Origin: an uncultured Gammaproteobacteria bacterium
GTDB lineage: Bacteria > Pseudomonadota > Gammaproteobacteria > Pseudomonadales > Pseudohongiellaceae
Assembly (NCBI GenBank): GCA_913060695.1
Contig: CAJXUA010000006.1
Coordinates: 124,001 to 188,000, forward strand
Direction: 5' to 3'
DNA: 64,000 nt
Made by a program: the position numbers and the translations under genes. Numbering within the stretch: the stretch's first letter is position 1; every line of letters starts with the position of its first letter. The notes below the pieces were generated by a model. That model worked only from the letters and a program-made list of their open reading frames with translations. It did not search any database and was not told the origin of the DNA. Positions 62,100-64,000 of this stretch are shown here, piece by piece.

Positions 62100-63263
62100 T
62101 TAGAGAAAAGTTTCGAGAACGCTATTGAGAAATTGCTGTCCTTTCTCGGTCGGTCGAACATGAGCGTCCTCGAAGGACAATAATTCTTGGGCTTGCAGTG
62201 ATGATACCTGCTTTTGGATAAGCTCGAAACCTAGTCCAGTCGCAGCCTCGAAAGCGCTAGTAGAGAAGCCCTCGGGCATGCGCAGCACATTGAGAAGATA
62301 CTCGATCGCGATCTCGTTCGCGGGTATCGGAGCTAGCTCGGCCATATACTTGCCGTCTGCATTCATATAGTGCTCGGGCTGCTTCTTATTGCGAGTGCGC
62401 TCTATCTGACCTCGCTCGACCTGAGTGATCTTGCCATGTGCTCCCGCGCCTATGCCAATGTAGTCACCGAAGCGCCAGTAATTCAAGTTGTGTCGCGCCA
62501 TCATCGCGTTCTTGGCGAATGCCGAGATTTCGTAACGAGCATAGCCATTGGCTTGGAGTAACGCTAGACCGCTATCCTGAATATCGATCAGATCATCGTC
62601 CTCAGGCAAGACTGGGGGGCGCTTATAGAACTCGGTGTTGGGCTCTATGGTCAGCTGGTACCAAGACAGATGTTCGGGCTCGAATGCGATCGCAGTCTCT
62701 AGGTCGCGCATGGCGTCTTTGGTTGACTGACCGCGCAGTCCGTACATGATGTCAATATTGAGATTGTCAAAACCTGCCGACCTCGCGAACTCGATTGCCG
62801 CCCTTGCGTCGTCACTGCCGTGAATGCGACCAAGGCTATGCAATTGCAGGTCGTCGAAGCTTTGTACGCCAATAGAGAGCCTGTTGATGCCGGCGCGCCT
62901 ATAGTCGGCGAACTTTCCGCGTTCCGCAGTACCTGGGTTCGCCTCTAATGTGATCTCGATGTCGGGCGCAAAGGGTACTATGGCCTGCAACCCCTCCAGA
63001 AGGCGCACGTAACCAGGTGCAGAGAAAAGACTTGGCGTGCCGCCTCCGAAGAAGATCGACTGAATTGGGCGTCCCTGTGAGTACTGCTGCGCATTGCGAA
63101 AGTCTTGTAGTAGCGCATCGATATACTGTGCCTCTGGAATCTCTCCGTTGCTCTCGTGCGAGTTAAAGTCGCAATAGGGGCACTTACGTACGCACCAAGG
63201 AATGTGTACATACAGGCTTAGGGGAGGCAATTGCAGGAGCGCCGGGCTTGGCATCAGAGTCAC
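62100..63263 (-). CDS. hemW: HemW, radical SAM heme chaperone
   Basis: Radical SAM protein of about 387 residues. The cluster motif CVRKCPYCDFNSH (Cys-x3-Cys-x2-Cys) follows LPPLSLYVHIPW, the HemW start. It lacks features unique to true HemN and is thought to deliver heme. The GTG at 63263 is preferred because it overlaps the rdgB stop as GTGA, typical of coupled translation; the ATG at 63254 and the track ATG at 63290 (31-base overlap) are alternatives. Confidence 0.88.
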   Translation of the reverse strand: MTLMPSPALLQLPPLSLYVHIPWCVRKCPYCDFNSHESNGEIPEAQYIDALLQDFRNAQQYSQGRPIQSIFFGGGTPSLFSAPGYVRLLEGLQAIVPFAPDIEITLEANPGTAERGKFADYRRAGINRLSIGVQSFDDLQLHSLGRIHGSDDARAAIEFARSAGFDNLNIDIMYGLRGQSTKDAMRDLETAIAFEPEHLSWYQLTIEPNTEFYKRPPVLPEDDDLIDIQDSGLALLQANGYARYEISAFAKNAMMARHNLNYWRFGDYIGIGAGAHGKITQVERGQIERTRNKKQPEHYMNADGKYMAELAPIPANEIAIEYLLNVLRMPEGFSTSAFEAATGLGFELIQKQVSSLQAQELLSFEDAHVRPTEKGQQFLNSVLETFL

Positions 63264-63871
63264 GCGATGGAACCGCTCAGCTTCTCCCAATGAGGCAGGA
63301 GCGCGCGCAAGGCCTGGCCGCGATGGCTGATGCTATTCTTGATCGAGGGGTCAAGTTGTGCGGATGCGCAGTCATGTGTCGGTACGAAAAATAAGGGGTC
63401 GTACCCAAAACCATTCTCGCCTTGTGCTTCGAATAGGATGCGGCCTTCCCAAGTGCCCTGGCAGATGTAGGGCATTGGGTCTTCGGCATAACGCATGAAA
63501 ACGATGACGCATTGGAAACGAGCTTTGCGTTGCGCCTCGGGCACGTTCGCCAGCTCTTTGAGTAGTTTGCTATTGTTCTCTGCATCGCTTGCGCCAACGC
63601 CCGCATAGCGTGCTGAATAGATGCCGGGTTGCCCTTTTAATGCATCGACCTCTAGGCCGGAGTCATCTGCCATAGAAGGCAGTCCGCTAATGCTGCAGGC
63701 ATGTCTGGCTTTGATGATCGCGTTCTCGACAAAACTCAAGCCTGTCTCATCTGCATCGTCGACGCCGAGGCTGCGCTGAGTGATGAATTCGATGTTCTGC
63801 GCACCGAGCATCTGCTGAAACTCACGTAGTTTTCCCGCATTGCCCGTTGCTAAAACGATTTGCTGTACCAC
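63260..63871 (-). CDS. rdgB: XTP/dITP pyrophosphatase
   Basis: House-cleaning nucleotide pyrophosphatase of 203 residues. VLATGNAGKLREF at the start is the phosphate-binding motif; ADDSGLEVDAL and GENGFGYDPLFF are the family blocks. The GTG at 63871 is chosen because AGAGG lies about 9 bases upstream and it gives the family start; the ATG at 63970 would overlap the DUF4426 gene. It follows the DUF4426 gene by 13 bases. Confidence 0.93.
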   Translation of the reverse strand: MVQQIVLATGNAGKLREFQQMLGAQNIEFITQRSLGVDDADETGLSFVENAIIKARHACSISGLPSMADDSGLEVDALKGQPGIYSARYAGVGASDAENNSKLLKELANVPEAQRKARFQCVIVFMRYAEDPMPYICQGTWEGRILFEAQGENGFGYDPLFFVPTHDCASAQLDPSIKNSISHRGQALRALLPHWEKLSGSIA

Positions 63872-63884
63872 TGTGTTGGGCCTC

Positions 63885-64000
63885 TTAACGACTGATATGG
63901 TAGATCGCGGTCTCACCGAGAAAATTAGGCCATGCCTTGATCGTCCAGCTACCTTGGTGCAAGTGATCAACTACGGTGCGAGTGATGACCTTGATGTTCT
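63885..64000 (-). CDS. DUF4426 protein, C-terminal part (5' end outside window)
   Basis: An open minus-strand frame enters from the right edge and ends at TAA (63885-63887). Its last residues read NIKVITRTVVDH...WPNFLGETAIYHISR, the C-terminal signature of DUF4426 proteins, which in gammaproteobacteria sit between metW and rdgB. It is absent from the ORF track because the start is outside. Function unknown; a periplasmic protein by family. The presence suggests metX-metW lie just to the right. Confidence 0.75.
   Translation of the reverse strand, partial: NIKVITRTVVDHLHQGSWTIKAWPNFLGETAIYHISR

Overview
The window is a dense chromosomal segment of a gammaproteobacterium, most likely from the Pseudomonadales/Cellvibrionales side of the class. 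This rests on gene order, not on any search. The fau-ssrS-zapA-TIGR02449 | pepP-ubiH..ubiI block, the HAD-rppH-ptsP..lgt-thyA-folA block (as around PA0335-PA0350 of Pseudomonas aeruginosa), the DUF4426-rdgB-hemW block and a Pseudomonas-type REP pair all point this way. No rRNA, tRNA, CRISPR array, prophage or insertion sequence was recognised; the genes look like core chromosome.

Layout: the left edge holds the end of an asparaginase-like gene, then the glrK-qseG-glrR two-component operon. Just after glrR lies a near-consensus sigma-54 promoter driving a 67-residue cationic ORF that ends at a strong terminator (3858-4446). Next come an exported EF-hand protein, a small membrane protein and a TetR-controlled RND efflux operon that also carries a hotdog thioesterase and a 4-OT tautomerase (5600-11124). 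A TPR lipoprotein and PBP1B follow on the minus strand. Between 14.6 and 19.9 kb the SOS mutasome is split into two convergent units, dnaE2 and imuA-imuB, each with its own near-identical LexA box.

From 20 to 27 kb are a 30-codon membrane ORF missed by the ORF track, fau, the 6S RNA gene, zapA, a TIGR02449 gene, pepP and the ubiquinone hydroxylases ubiH and ubiI. From 27 to 35.6 kb are an exported SAM methyltransferase, an ABC half-transporter, gcvTHP and a signal peptidase I. From 35.8 to 50.9 kb are lhr, an FAH-family hydrolase, a TraB/GumN protein, two LysR regulators (one is MetR), a SutA-like 58-residue gene also missed by the track, an XRE-type regulator, a SlyD-like isomerase with a histone-H1-like tail, a 764-residue protein with a C-terminal cyclase-like domain, an orphan substrate-binding protein and a Tat-exported sulfite-oxidase-family enzyme. 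From 51 to 64 kb are a GcvR-like ACT protein, rppH, ptsP, lgt, thyA, folA, a REPIN-like pair, argA, argE, a pterin dehydratase, hemW, rdgB and the end of a DUF4426 gene.

Functional links: glrK/glrR probably controls the adjacent sigma-54 promoter; LexA controls both mutasome units; the TetR protein probably binds the two tandem operators between itself and the pump; gcvTHP, thyA, folA and fau all serve one-carbon metabolism. The best candidates for undescribed biology are the glrR-linked sigma-54 small transcript, the cyclase-like 764-residue protein, the convergent mutasome with a LexA box touching the imuA start codon, and the SutA-like gene with overlapping hairpins at its promoter. Many starts given here differ from the ORF track because a better ribosome binding site, lipobox, family start or operator position favours an internal codon.
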